Counted from the stretch's first letter, positions 36,073 to 44,855 are shown. The stretch is DNA of 64,000 nt from Pleomorphomonas oryzae DSM 16300 (GCF_000422965.1 NZ_AUHB01000013.1:62001-126000), one strand, 5' to 3'. The notes: generated by a model not told the origin, from the letters alone. Program-made: numbers and translations.

Positions 36073-36873
36073 TTACCTCAGGCCGCCGCCCGGCTCGGCC
36101 TGCTTGCGATGGCTGCGCGCCAGCGACTCCGGCGACATGAAGCTCGCCATGGCCGCCTGCAGCTTGTTGCTCCAGCCGGTGACGATGTCGGCCTCGCCGC
36201 TCATCATGGCCTGGTAGCCGGCGTGCGCCACATAGCCGGCATCGTCCTTTTCGCCCCGCCCCATCCTGGTATCCATGAGGTCGGCACGTTCGAAGAACTC
36301 GGTCTCGGTCGGGCCGGGCATCAGCACCGTCACGCTGACGTCGGTGTCGATCAGTTCTTCGCGCAAGGCGTAGGCGAAGCTGTCGATGAAGGCCTTGGTG
36401 CCGTTGTAGACGGCCTGGAAGGCGCCGGGGATGTAGCCGGCGATCGAGCCGGTGAACAGGATGCGGCCGAACTGCTGGTCGCGCATCTGTCGGCCGATCC
36501 GATGCACGATGTCCAGCGTGCCCATGATGTTGGTGTCGACCACCCGGCGGATATCGTTGAACGACTGGTCGAGGAAGGCGTGGCCGAGGCCTCGGCCGGC
36601 GTTGGCCATCAGAAGCTCCACCGGCCGGCCGTCGGAGGCGATGACGTCGATCAGCCGGGCAATGCCCTCCGGCGTCGAAAGGTCGGCCTCGACGGCGCGG
36701 ATCGAAACGCCATGCTCGGCGAGCATGTCGGCGGCCTCGTGGATAGCCGGCTCGTCGGCGGCAATGATCAGGTCATAGCCATCGGCGGCAGCGCAGCGCG
36801 CGAGTTCAAAGCCGATGCCGGTTGAGGCACCGGTGACGACGGCAATGCCGCGGTCTGGATACATCTGGCCCAT
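36073..36873 (-). CDS. SDR-family oxidoreductase
   Basis: A 266-residue short-chain dehydrogenase. Motifs: VVTGASTGIG near residue 12, the NAG strand in LMANAGRGLG, TGSIAGYIPG with the catalytic Ser, and the Tyr-Lys pair in YNGTKAFIDSF; the C-terminal PGPTETEFF is typical. Start ATG 36873 follows AAGGAGG. It ends 75 bp... downstream of the 3' end lies ~120 bp to the DUF2177 gene promoter. It may belong to the RpoE lipid cluster by neighbourhood only; no TGATCC element was found before it. Confidence 0.9.
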   Translation of the reverse strand: MGQMYPDRGIAVVTGASTGIGFELARCAAADGYDLIIAADEPAIHEAADMLAEHGVSIRAVEADLSTPEGIARLIDVIASDGRPVELLMANAGRGLGHAFLDQSFNDIRRVVDTNIMGTLDIVHRIGRQMRDQQFGRILFTGSIAGYIPGAFQAVYNGTKAFIDSFAYALREELIDTDVSVTVLMPGPTETEFFERADLMDTRMGRGEKDDAGYVAHAGYQAMMSGEADIVTGWSNKLQAAMASFMSPESLARSHRKQAEPGGGLR

Positions 36874-36967
36874 GGTGTCCTCCTTGTCACGGCGGCACGG
36901 CAGCCAGCCGGCCGCAGAAGGAAAAACCCTGGTCCGCGACAAAGTTCCCGCCTGGCGCCCCATCACT

Positions 36968-37423
36968 TCAGCTCGGCAGGCGCACATCCGTCGCCAGATA
37001 GCCGGCCAGAGACTCGAGCAGCCCCGACCAGCCATGTTTTCGTCCCGCCGCTCCGTCGCTGGGCGGGATGATGCACATCTGCTCGGTATAGGTGAGACGG
37101 GTGCCACCGTCGTGGTCGGCGAAGGCCACCGTGGTGAGGGAGACGGTGTGGACACGGCCATTGAGGGCCATGGAATAGGCGAAGATGATCCGCTCGCGCT
37201 CCTTGATTTCGAAGTAGCGCGTTTCATTGCTGTGCCTGCCCATGTCCGTATCGAAGGCGCTGCGTTCGGCTCCCATGGGGCGGAAATCGAATTCCGCCAG
37301 CCGATCGCCAAACCAAGCCTTCTTCTTTTCCTCCACCGCCCAGGCCGACCAGACGTGCGCCAGGCAATTGGGGTAGATCCGCTCGATGGTGATGGTCTCG
37401 TGCTCGTGTGTGGGCTTGGCCAT
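36968..37423 (-). CDS. SRPBCC/AHSA1-domain protein, second copy
   Basis: A 151-residue AHSA1/SRPBCC protein with TITIERIYPNCLAHVWSAWA, EKKKAWFGDRLAEFDFRPMG, IKERERIIFAYSMALNGRV, and GGTRLTYTEQMCII. It follows an arsR gene with one base between stop and start, the same module as at 6243-7033, but the two proteins are only distantly alike. Such proteins bind unknown hydrophobic ligands. The C-terminal part GWSGLLESLAGYLATDV is typical. Confidence 0.88.
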   Translation of the reverse strand: MAKPTHEHETITIERIYPNCLAHVWSAWAVEEKKKAWFGDRLAEFDFRPMGAERSAFDTDMGRHSNETRYFEIKERERIIFAYSMALNGRVHTVSLTTVAFADHDGGTRLTYTEQMCIIPPSDGAAGRKHGWSGLLESLAGYLATDVRLPS

Positions 37424-37424
37424 G

Positions 37425-37751
37425 TCACTGCTCCTCCTTGAGAAAAACCCCGAGACGATCGAGACGGCTTTCCAGGCCGGCGCGATGGCTCCGCAACCAG
37501 TCGTCCACCCAGGTCAGCGGTTCCGGTGCCAGTTTCACGGTACGGACACGCCCCTTCTTCACCGAGGTGATCAGGCCAGCATCCTGCAGAACCCTCAAAT
37601 GCTTGAGGAAGGACGGCCCGGCCATTGGAAACGCGGCGGCAAGCTCGGATACCGACGCCGGGCCACTGACGAGCTGTTCGACGACGGCGAGGCGGGTTCG
37701 GTCGGAGAGGGCCGCGAAGACGGATGGAAGCTCGGAACGATAGGTAGCCAT
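37425..37751 (-). CDS. ArsR-family regulator, second copy
   Basis: A 108-residue winged-helix repressor: VFAALSDRTRLAVVEQLVSGPASVSELAAAF, HTH AGPSFLKHLRVLQDAGLIT and wing KKGRVRTVKLAPEPL. No metal-ligand Cys are present. Two copies of an 18-bp palindromic operator lie across and upstream of its own start, implying tight autorepression. It starts at ATG 37751 and its operator at 37743-37760 covers the first codons. Confidence 0.9.
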   Translation of the reverse strand: MATYRSELPSVFAALSDRTRLAVVEQLVSGPASVSELAAAFPMAGPSFLKHLRVLQDAGLITSVKKGRVRTVKLAPEPLTWVDDWLRSHRAGLESRLDRLGVFLKEEQ

Positions 37752-37760
37752 TTAGCTACC
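37743..37760. promoter_or_regulatory. ArsR operator 1
   Basis: GGTAGCCATTTAGCTACC: arms GGTAGC/GCTACC spaced by 6 bp. It covers the arsR start codon (ATG at 37751-37749 on the minus strand), so binding would block translation-start DNA and transcription. Confidence 0.72.
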
Positions 37761-37790
37761 TTATAGCTCAAACGCCTCCCCGTCAATTCA

Positions 37791-37808
37791 CATAGCCATT
37801 TGGCTACC
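37791..37808. promoter_or_regulatory. ArsR operator 2
   Basis: CATAGCCATTTGGCTACC, 16 of 18 positions match operator 1 and starts 48 bp away. The pair probably acts together at the arsR-AHSA1 promoter. Confidence 0.7.
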
Positions 37809-37933
37809 TTTTTGAATGGGCAGATCACGTCCTCTACCGCCGCGTGGACGAAGGGGAACAATCTGCCCGCCGAGCGGTTGTCGACATACGGCCGGCGCTG
37901 CCGGCCCGTCTTCGAAATTCGAAGGAGGCCGCC

Positions 37934-38119
37934 ATGAACGACAACATCCAAAACACCGAGCACCGCGAGCAGGACCCGGCCGAAGGCTCGCGCGAAATCA
38001 TCGAACGCGAGCTTCGGCGCCAGGACAACAAGGCCGGCCAGCGGGCCGCCGCCGGCAAGCCAATCGATCCTATCCCCCTGCCGCCCGAGGAGCGGCCGCA
38101 GCTCAACCAGAAGAAATGA
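37934..38119 (+). CDS. small charged hypothetical protein
   Basis: A 61-residue hydrophilic protein (NTEHREQDPAEGSREIIERELRRQDN, AAGKPIDPIPLPPEERPQLN; in parts). ATG 37934 follows GAAGGAGG, an excellent ribosome-binding site, which supports expression. It has no TM segment or Cys. Proteins of this size and style occur in rhizobia as conserved unknowns; I recognise no domain. Confidence 0.7.
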   Translation: MNDNIQNTEHREQDPAEGSREIIERELRRQDNKAGQRAAAGKPIDPIPLPPEERPQLNQKK

Positions 38120-38205
38120 CCGGCTAAGAGACCGGATGGACCGCTGGTCTCGCTATCGAATGGGTTCGCGGCTCGGATTGCGCCAATCCGGGCCGTTGGC
38201 GTTTC

Positions 38206-38520
38206 TCAGGCCATGACCTCGCGATCGATCTCGTCGAGGCAGGCCCTCAGCTCGCTGAACCTCGGCGATATCTTGTTGGCGCGTCCGAGCAACTGCCGCA
38301 CCGTCATCAGCGAGAAGGCCAGGACATAGCGATCCTTCTCGTTCATCTGGGCGTGCTGGCGGGAGAAGTCGGCCAGCGCAGCGATCTCCGGCGATTGCAG
38401 CGAATCCGCCTCGAACAGCTTCAGCCGGTTGATCAGGATGCTCGGCCGCGACGTCTCCGTCTGCTCCACGGTGAGGCGCATCTTGTAGCGATAGGTCTTG
38501 TCGTCGGGAGACCGTTCCAT
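38206..38520 (-). CDS. hypothetical cytoplasmic protein coupled to emrB
   Basis: A 104-residue, mostly helical protein with no TM or signal (RYKMRLTVEQTETSRPSILIN, FSRQHAQMNEKDRYVLAFSLM; in parts). ATG 38520 overlaps the emrB stop by one base (TGATG), so it is the last gene of the efflux operon. I recognise no family. Coupling to a drug exporter hints at a role in it, but nothing else supports a function. Confidence 0.65.
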   Translation of the reverse strand: MERSPDDKTYRYKMRLTVEQTETSRPSILINRLKLFEADSLQSPEIAALADFSRQHAQMNEKDRYVLAFSLMTVRQLLGRANKISPRFSELRACLDEIDREVMA

Positions 38521-40055
38521 CAATGCGCTCCGCTGGTGTCGATCGGCCCCTTCGGCCGAGGCGCGAGCCAGGGCAGCAGGGCCGCGAAGACGAAGACCAC
38601 GGTGATCACCGAGAACATGTCGAGCGTGGCAAGCAGCACGCTCTGTTGCTCGACGATGCGGCTGAGGCTGGCCACCGCCACCTCCGGCGAGGCGCCGCCC
38701 GCCACCATGCCGGCGATCACCTGATCGGAATTATGCATGGCGCTGACCAGCTCCGTCTGGTTGGTGCGCGCCGCGTTGGCCCAGCCGGTCTGCACCAGCG
38801 AGGTGGCGAAGGCGCCGGCCAGCGTGCGCATGAAGTTGGAGAGGCCGGCGGCATTGGCCTGTTCTTCCGGGCTGACGCTGGCAATCGCAAGGCCGGTGAC
38901 CGGCACGAAGAACATCACCATGAACGGTCCGGTGAGCAGCGTCGGCCAGGCCATCTGCAGGAACGTTACGTCTGAATTGAAGCTCATGCGCCAGGCGGTC
39001 ATGGCGCCGAGGCCGAGGATACCGATCGACAGGATGGCGCGCGGATCGAACTTTTCCGTCGCCTTGCCGACGATCGGCGCCGAGATGATGGCCAGCACGC
39101 CCATGATGCCGGTGGCGTATCCCGCCCAGGTGGCGGTGTAACCCATGTTCTGCTGCAGCCACAGCGGCAGGATGACGACCGACGCGAAGAAGGCTGCAAA
39201 TCCGCAGGCAAAGGTGACCGCCGCCGCCGTGAAGCCGCGGTAGCGGAAGATCCGGAGGTCGACGATCGGTTGGGACTCGGTGAGTTCGTAGATCACGAAG
39301 GCGAGGAAGCCGATCACCGCGACGACGGCGAGCACCTGGATTTCGGGGGCGGCGAACCAGTCGTTGTTGCGCCCCTCGTCGAGCATGATCTGCAAGGCCC
39401 CCACCCAGAGCACCAACAGGGCGAGACCGATCTTGTCGATACGGGCGGGGCCGGTCGGATCGGGCTGCCCCAGCGTGACGAAGAACACGATGGCGCCGCC
39501 CGCCAGGGCGATCGGCACCTTGATGAAGAAGATCCACTGCCAGCCGATGCCATCGCAGATGATGCCGCCGAGGATGGGGCCGGCAATCGGACCGATCAGC
39601 GTCGTCATCGCCCAGATCACCGAGGCGATGGTGGCCTGCCTGGGCGGGAAGATGCGCATCAAGAGCATCTGCGACAGCGGCATGATCGGGCCGCCGAACA
39701 GGCCGAGCAGCACGCGGCTGCCGATCAGCATGCCGATGGATTGCGACAGGCCGCACAGCACCGAGATGGCGGCAAAGCCGAAATAGCAGACCAGGAAGAC
39801 GCGCAAGGCCCCGAACCGCCGGCTGAGCCAGCCGGTGAGCGGCACGGTGATCGCTTCGGCCACCGCATAGGAGGTGATCACCCACGACCCTTGCGAGGTG
39901 GAAACACCCAGCGAGCCGGCGATGGTCGGCACCGACACGTTGGCAATGGTGCTGTCGAGCACCACCAGGAAGTTGCCGGCGCCGATGGCGAGCGCGGCCA
40001 CCATCAGGCGGGCGCCCGTCAGCGGGGCGGCGTGTTCCAGGGTAGGTGCGGTCAT
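38520..40055 (-). CDS. emrB: DHA2-family MFS drug exporter (EmrB/QacA type)
   Basis: A 511-residue, 14-TM exporter of the EmrB/QacA subfamily. It shows NFLVVLDSTIANVSVPTIAG in TM1 (with the conserved Asp) and GWLSRRFGALRVFL as motif A, plus SRVLLGLFGGPIMPLSQ and LIGPIAGPILGGII. Together with EmrA and an outer-membrane factor it should pump drugs across both membranes using the proton gradient. It is preceded by emrA (4 bp gap). The substrate is unknown; names by family. Confidence 0.92.
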   Translation of the reverse strand: MTAPTLEHAAPLTGARLMVAALAIGAGNFLVVLDSTIANVSVPTIAGSLGVSTSQGSWVITSYAVAEAITVPLTGWLSRRFGALRVFLVCYFGFAAISVLCGLSQSIGMLIGSRVLLGLFGGPIMPLSQMLLMRIFPPRQATIASVIWAMTTLIGPIAGPILGGIICDGIGWQWIFFIKVPIALAGGAIVFFVTLGQPDPTGPARIDKIGLALLVLWVGALQIMLDEGRNNDWFAAPEIQVLAVVAVIGFLAFVIYELTESQPIVDLRIFRYRGFTAAAVTFACGFAAFFASVVILPLWLQQNMGYTATWAGYATGIMGVLAIISAPIVGKATEKFDPRAILSIGILGLGAMTAWRMSFNSDVTFLQMAWPTLLTGPFMVMFFVPVTGLAIASVSPEEQANAAGLSNFMRTLAGAFATSLVQTGWANAARTNQTELVSAMHNSDQVIAGMVAGGASPEVAVASLSRIVEQQSVLLATLDMFSVITVVFVFAALLPWLAPRPKGPIDTSGAH

Positions 40056-40059
40056 AGGA

Positions 40060-41211
40060 TTACTCGGCGACGGAGATGTCGGTGGTCATGGAGAGGCCGA
40101 CCTGCAGCGGATGCGCCTTCAGCTCCGCCGGATCGAGGGCGATACGCACCGGCAGGCGCTGCACCACCTTGATCCAGTTGCCGGTGGCGTTCTGGGCCGG
40201 CACCACCGAGAAGGCGGCGCCGGTGCCGCCGGAGAAGCCGACGACGGTGCCGGTGAACGGCACGTCGCTGCCGTAGAGGTCGGAGGTGAGCGTCACCTTC
40301 TGGCCGGCCTTGACGTGGGCGAGCTGCACTTCCTTGTAGTTGGCATCGACATAGGCGGCCTGAAGCGGCACCACCACCATCAGCGTCATGCCCGGCTGGA
40401 CGCGCTGGCCCACCTGCACCTGGCGGCGGGAGATGACGCCGTCGACCGGCGCCCGCATCACCGTGCGCTCGAGGTTGACCTTGGCCTGATCGCGGGCCGA
40501 GCGGGCGGCCAGCACCTCGGGATTGTCGTCGATGCCGACGCCGGAGATCATGGCAGCGTTGGCCTCCTTGGCGGCCACGGCGGCGTCGCGAGCGGCAATG
40601 GCACCGGCGGCGCCGGCCTCGGCAGACGCCATGCTCGCCTCGGTGGTCTTGAGCGCCGTCTCGACGGCGGTGACCTCGTCGCCCGACACCGAGCCCTTGT
40701 CGGCCAGCGTCTTGCGACGGTCGAGATCGATCTTGGCCTTTTCATAGTTGGCCTCGGCGGAGGCCAGCTGGGCGGCGGCCTGTGCCCGATCGGCCTCGCG
40801 GCCGGCGATCTGGGCGGTGAATGCCCTGTCATTGGCGATGAGGGCGGTCACTCGGCGGATGGCGCTCTGGTAGTTGGCCTCAGCCAGCTCCAACGCCAGC
40901 CTGGCGTCAGTATCGTCGAGACGGACCAGCACGTCGCCCTTTCTCACCATCTCGGTATCGCTGGAGAGGACCTCCGTCACCGGCGCGGCGACCAGCGGCG
41001 TGATCGACGCCACATCGGCACCGACATAGGCGTTGTCGGTGATGGCATGCTTGGACGCGTAGAGCACGTCATAGGCATAATAGCCGCCGCCGGCCGCCAC
41101 CACCGCCAGGAACAGCCCGAAAAACAGCGGGCCGCGCTTCCTGGGATTGACGGCGGCCTTGGCGGCCAAGGTTTCTTCGACATCCGCGTCGATCTTGCTC
41201 ATGTCGTTCAC
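40060..41211 (-). CDS. emrA: EmrA-type HlyD-family periplasmic adaptor
   Basis: A 383-residue membrane-fusion protein: one N-terminal TM (LFFGLFLAVVAAGGGYYAY), a biotinyl-lipoyl-like domain (VTEVLSSDTEMVRKGDVLVRLDDTDA), a long alpha-hairpin (~120-220, Ala-rich, with Gln/Arg heptads), and the beta barrel (APVDGVISRRQVQVGQRVQPGM). It joins EmrB to the outer-membrane channel. A GTG start at 41211, 8 bp after GGAG, overlaps the NodT stop; ATG 41202 is the alternative. Confidence 0.92.
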   Translation of the reverse strand: MNDMSKIDADVEETLAAKAAVNPRKRGPLFFGLFLAVVAAGGGYYAYDVLYASKHAITDNAYVGADVASITPLVAAPVTEVLSSDTEMVRKGDVLVRLDDTDARLALELAEANYQSAIRRVTALIANDRAFTAQIAGREADRAQAAAQLASAEANYEKAKIDLDRRKTLADKGSVSGDEVTAVETALKTTEASMASAEAGAAGAIAARDAAVAAKEANAAMISGVGIDDNPEVLAARSARDQAKVNLERTVMRAPVDGVISRRQVQVGQRVQPGMTLMVVVPLQAAYVDANYKEVQLAHVKAGQKVTLTSDLYGSDVPFTGTVVGFSGGTGAAFSVVPAQNATGNWIKVVQRLPVRIALDPAELKAHPLQVGLSMTTDISVAE

Positions 41212-42656
41212 GACTGCTTCTCCGTGCTGCGGAACCCGCCGCCGAGGGCGCGAACCAGTGCGATATCCAGGGTGAAGGCGCGGGCCTGCAGCGCCGCCGT
41301 CGCCCGGCGGGCGGTGATCAGCGCGTCTTCGGCGGTCAGCACTTCCAGATAGGTGGCAAGGCCGCCGTTATAGCGGTCGCTGACCACCCGCCAGGCCTTC
41401 TCGGCGGCGGCCATCGAACGCTGGGTTTCCGCGAGCCGGCGCGTCAGTTCGCGCTTGCTGACCACGGCGTCGGCCACCTGATGCAGCGCCTCGGTCAGCG
41501 TCTGGTCGTAAGTGGCAACGGCGATTTCATACTGCGACACGGCGCTGCGCTCGCCGGCCCGGAGGCGGCCGCCATCGAAGATCGGCAGCGAAATGGCCGG
41601 GCCGACCGAACCGAACGTCGAGCCGGTATCGGTGAGCATGTTGAGGCCGAGCGCCTGCTTGCCGATCATCGCCGCCAGGTTGACGTTGGGATAATAGGCG
41701 GCCTTGGCGGCGTCGATCTCGTGCGAGGACGCCTCGGCGGTATAGCGGGCGGCCAGGATGTCGGGGCGGCGGCCAAGAAACTCGACGGGCAGGCTCTGGG
41801 GAACGCCGGTGAACCGGCCGCCCCGCACCTTCGGCCGGGTAATGGTCAGGCCGCGATCCGGCCCGGCGCCGATCAGCGCGGCAAGCTGGTTCTTGGTCAG
41901 GCCGATCTCTTCGTCGATTTGCGCGAGCTCTGCTTCCGCACCGGCCTCGGCCGCGCGCGAGCGTTCCAGCGCCCCCTCGTTTTCGAGGCCCTTTCCATAG
42001 CGGTCGCTCATCAGATCCAGTGTCTGCTGGCGCACGTCGATGGCGCTCTTGGCGCTGTCGCGGTCGGCATAGAGGGCGGCGAGACGGCCGTAGACGTCGG
42101 CAATTCCCGAAGCGAGCGCAAGGCGGGTGGCGGCGGCTTCCGCCTCCGCGGCGGCGGCCTTGCCCTTGGCGGCGGCCAGCGACGCACGGTTCTTGCCCCA
42201 GAAGTCGATCTCCCAATCGAGCGACAGGGTGCCCATGCCGGCATCCTTCCAGCCCTTGGGCACGAAATCCTTGCCGATCAGATAGTTGTAGGACTGCCGC
42301 TCGCTGTCGGCCTTGGCGGAGGCGCCGACGGTGGGCAGCAGCGAGGCCTGCGACGCGCCAACGCCGGCATAGGCCAGCGCCACGCGCGCGGCGGCGATCC
42401 GCATGTCCGACGCGCCGGTGAGCCCTTCGCCGATCAGCGTGGTGAGCTGCGGGTCGCCATAGGCCTGCCACCAGCTGTCGGCCGGCCAGGCCGCGTTGGC
42501 GACCGGGGCCAAGCTTTTGCCCGACTCGTAGTCGGAGATCGGCTTCACCTGGGAAACCGCCGCGTTCTCGGGGAGCATGGCGCATCCGCCGTAAAGCGCT
42601 GACACAAAAAGCAGAACGCCAGCGGAACAGCCCTTATGACCTAGCCTCAAACGCAT
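41208..42656 (-). CDS. NodT-family outer-membrane efflux lipoprotein
   Basis: A 482-residue outer-membrane factor (TolC-like, NodT/OprM branch). The signal peptide ends in a lipobox LYGGC near residue 25. Repeats of the two OEP halves are seen: WWQAYGDPQLTTLIGEGL, ARVALAYAGVGASQASLLPTVG, LDWEIDFWGKNRASL and the second half PVEFLGRRPDILAARYTAEA. It forms the trimeric exit duct for EmrAB. It is the first gene of the operon; the TetR operator lies 14 bp upstream of its start. Confidence 0.92.
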   Translation of the reverse strand: MRLRLGHKGCSAGVLLFVSALYGGCAMLPENAAVSQVKPISDYESGKSLAPVANAAWPADSWWQAYGDPQLTTLIGEGLTGASDMRIAAARVALAYAGVGASQASLLPTVGASAKADSERQSYNYLIGKDFVPKGWKDAGMGTLSLDWEIDFWGKNRASLAAAKGKAAAAEAEAAATRLALASGIADVYGRLAALYADRDSAKSAIDVRQQTLDLMSDRYGKGLENEGALERSRAAEAGAEAELAQIDEEIGLTKNQLAALIGAGPDRGLTITRPKVRGGRFTGVPQSLPVEFLGRRPDILAARYTAEASSHEIDAAKAAYYPNVNLAAMIGKQALGLNMLTDTGSTFGSVGPAISLPIFDGGRLRAGERSAVSQYEIAVATYDQTLTEALHQVADAVVSKRELTRRLAETQRSMAAAEKAWRVVSDRYNGGLATYLEVLTAEDALITARRATAALQARAFTLDIALVRALGGGFRSTEKQS

Positions 42657-42669
42657 TCGGCACCTATAT

Positions 42670-42686
42670 AACCGTACAGTACGGTT
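42670..42686. promoter_or_regulatory. TetR operator in the efflux intergenic region
   Basis: AACCGTACAGTACGGTT: 8-bp perfect arms around one central A, between the divergently transcribed NodT operon and the tetR gene. Its shape (CCGTAC.GTACGG) is that of AcrR/TetR-type operators. Confidence 0.85.
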
Positions 42687-42755
42687 TAGTTATAAAAGCC
42701 CCTTGCGGCCGTCAAGGCCCAAACCTAGTGTTCCGATCACGAATGGGAGACCGGT

Positions 42756-43355
42756 ATGCGATCGAAGACCGATGAGAAGCGCAACGCCATCATCGCGGCT
42801 GCGACGGCCGTGTTCGAGGAGGTAGGCTATCAACGGGCCAGCATGGCGATGATCGCCGCCCGGCTCGGCGGCTCCAAGGCCACTCTCTACGGCTACTTCC
42901 ACTCCAAGGAGCAGCTGTTCGCCACCGCAGTGACCTCGGCGTTCGACGAGACCGGCGAGGAGCTCTTGGCCTCCCTCGCCTCAACGGACGACATCGCGAC
43001 CGTTCTCGCCCACTATGGCCGGCTCTATCTCGACCTGGTCACCCAGCCGGAAATCCTGGCGATCCAGCGAACCGTCTTGAGCGAAGGCCAGGGCACGACC
43101 CTGGGCCAAGAAGTCTACGAGCTGGGCCCACAACGTGGCCTCAACGGCCTCATGGAATTCCTGGAGAAGCGGGCAGCAGCAGGCGAAATCGATCTGCCAT
43201 CGCCGGAAATCGGTGCCCTCCATTTCAAGGGCCTCGTGGAAGCAGGCATCACCGAACCACGTCTCTATGGCATCACCGAGACTCGCGACAAACGCGAGGC
43301 CGTCGAAACCGCCGTCGCGGCCTTCATGCGGATCTACGGCAGATCTCAGACCTGA
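42756..43355 (+). CDS. TetR/AcrR-family repressor
   Basis: A 199-residue regulator. Residues ~8-55 form the HTH: KRNAIIAAATAVFEEVGYQRASMAMIAARLGGSKATLYGYF (quoted in parts: GGSKATLYGYF). The C-terminal ligand domain of the TetR_C_7/AefR type contains SKEQLFATAV and VLSEGQGTTLGQEVYELGP. It should repress the divergent NodT-EmrAB operon by binding the AACCGTAC operator between them. GGGAG precedes the ATG. Confidence 0.92.
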   Translation: MRSKTDEKRNAIIAAATAVFEEVGYQRASMAMIAARLGGSKATLYGYFHSKEQLFATAVTSAFDETGEELLASLASTDDIATVLAHYGRLYLDLVTQPEILAIQRTVLSEGQGTTLGQEVYELGPQRGLNGLMEFLEKRAAAGEIDLPSPEIGALHFKGLVEAGITEPRLYGITETRDKREAVETAVAAFMRIYGRSQT

Positions 43356-43442
43356 ACGGGCCGAACAAACGAAAGTTCAATCCAAACACTCAAGTCGTCT
43401 CGATAGAATTGCTCAACACAAACAAACAGAGAAAGTCGCCAA

Positions 43443-43724
43443 ATGCCAACGGCCGACGATTTCAAAGTTGAGTTGAAAGGTATTCTCCAGCGAGCCGAAC
43501 GACAGGGACGACCGCACGTTGAGATAAACGCAGGCGAGTTGCATCGCTCAGTCGGCGATTATCCATCCAGGGACGGCAACCAGCACGCCATGCCGACCTG
43601 TTGCGGCGTCATGCGCAGCGAACTTGAGGCAGGAAAGGACGAGATCATCTATGCGCCGGATTGCGACAACGGCGCGTCGTTGACTATCCGGTATTACCTG
43701 CCGAGGGTGCAATCACGCCACTAG
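43443..43724 (+). CDS. hypothetical small protein
   Basis: A 93-residue protein with the pattern FKVELKGILQRAERQGRPHVEINAGELHRSVGDYP and AMPTCCGVMRSELEAGKDEIIYAPDCDNGASLTIRYYLPR (quoted in parts). I have seen this motif (GELHR...MP.CC.VMR) as an N-terminal module ahead of HNH nucleases and as a stand-alone small protein; here no nuclease part is present. No clear ribosome-binding site stands before ATG 43443. Function unknown. Lies between tetR and the hemoglobin gene. Confidence 0.62.
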   Translation: MPTADDFKVELKGILQRAERQGRPHVEINAGELHRSVGDYPSRDGNQHAMPTCCGVMRSELEAGKDEIIYAPDCDNGASLTIRYYLPRVQSRH

Positions 43725-43879
43725 GCACCGCTATCCCGTGATGGCCGCGTTTCATGATCGTGGAAGTCGGCTATGCTCATTCCATCTCCATTTGTCTCGA
43801 CGCGATTGAGTGACTACATCTGCGGCGGCCCGAAACCCCATCGCCTGCCCGCCGGCAGTTGGAGACGCCCGGAGACTCT

Positions 43880-44362
43880 ATGACCGAGACGGATGCGCCG
43901 CGACGCGGCATTCCCATGGGATCGATCGACGAGGACAGCATTCACGCGCTGGTCCACGGCTTCTATGGCAAGGTGATGGCCGACCCGGACCTCGTCGCCA
44001 TCTTCGGCCGCGAGATCGAGAAGCACGAGTGGCCTGCCCACCTGGAGAAAATGTGCGCCTTCTGGTCGTCGGTGCTGCTGCGTTCGGGCCGCTATGACGG
44101 CCGGCCGATGCGGCCGCACATCCAGATCGCCGATATCGAGGACCGGCACTTCGAGCGCTGGCTGGCACTGTTCGCCGAAACCGCCCGCCAGGTGTTCGAC
44201 GAGCCCGACGCCAACGGCGTCATCGCCACCGCCGAACGCATCGGCAACAACTTCCGCCTCGCCCGCGCCCAGAACCGCGGCCTCGACAGCACCCGCATGG
44301 AGATGATCCGCGCCGAGCCGAACGGCCCGCAGAAGCCGGCCATCTGGACCCCGCCACGGTAG
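43880..44362 (+). CDS. group III truncated hemoglobin
   Basis: A 160-residue haem protein of truncated hemoglobin group III. Seen features: IHALVHGFYGKVMADPDLVAIFG, the group III signature EWPAHLEKMCAFWSSVLLRSG, and GRPMRPHIQI, whose His is the likely proximal haem ligand. The C-terminal helix ETARQVFDEPDANGVIATAERIG (in part) closes the fold. Group III proteins bind O2/NO tightly and may handle NO; the nitrate locus 3 kb away makes this plausible but unproven. Start ATG 43880. Confidence 0.87.
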   Translation: MTETDAPRRGIPMGSIDEDSIHALVHGFYGKVMADPDLVAIFGREIEKHEWPAHLEKMCAFWSSVLLRSGRYDGRPMRPHIQIADIEDRHFERWLALFAETARQVFDEPDANGVIATAERIGNNFRLARAQNRGLDSTRMEMIRAEPNGPQKPAIWTPPR

Positions 44363-44393
44363 TTTCCGTGACAAGTGGTCTAGAGGAGTGCTC

Positions 44394-44855
44394 TTAGCCT
44401 CTGCCCCTGTATGTGGCCACGCCCTGGTCGGGTAGCCAAAGATCCTTGGGCGGCGCACCGGTCTGCCAGAACACGTCGATGGGGATGCCGCCGCGCGGGT
44501 ACCAGTAGCCGCCGATCCGGAGCCAGCGCGGCGCCAGGCGCTCGACCAGCCGGCGGGCGATCATGATGGTGCAATCCTCATGAAACGAGCCGTGATTGCG
44601 GAAGGACGTCAGGAACAGTTTCAGCGACTTGGACTCGACCAGCCACTGATCGGGCACGTAGTCGATCACCAGGTGGGCAAAATCCGGCTGGCCGGTGACT
44701 GGGCAGAGCGAGGTGAACTCCGGCGCCGTGAAGCGGGCGAGATAATCGATGTCGGGATGCGGATTGGGCACCCGGTCGAGGACCGCTTCCTCGGGCGATT
44801 GGGGCGTTGCAGTCACTTTGCCAAGCTGGTTGGCGCCGGTGGCATCACTGGTCAT
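44394..44855 (-). CDS. queF: NADPH-dependent 7-cyano-7-deazaguanine reductase QueF
   Basis: A 153-residue, type I (short) QueF that reduces preQ0 to preQ1 in queuosine biosynthesis. Motifs: [20 protein letters not shown] with the catalytic Cys, [23 protein letters not shown] (in part: [17 protein letters not shown]) and [16 protein letters not shown]. Length matches homologues of this type. ATG 44855 is chosen; upstream in-frame codons look non-coding. No preQ1 riboswitch-like sequence was recognised. It is a lone gene with copy 3 of the 140-bp repeat upstream. Confidence 0.94.
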   Translation of the reverse strand: MTSDATGANQLGKVTATPQSPEEAVLDRVPNPHPDIDYLARFTAPEFTSLCPVTGQPDFAHLVIDYVPDQWLVESKSLKLFLTSFRNHGSFHEDCTIMIARRLVERLAPRWLRIGGYWYPRGGIPIDVFWQTGAPPKDLWLPDQGVATYRGRG

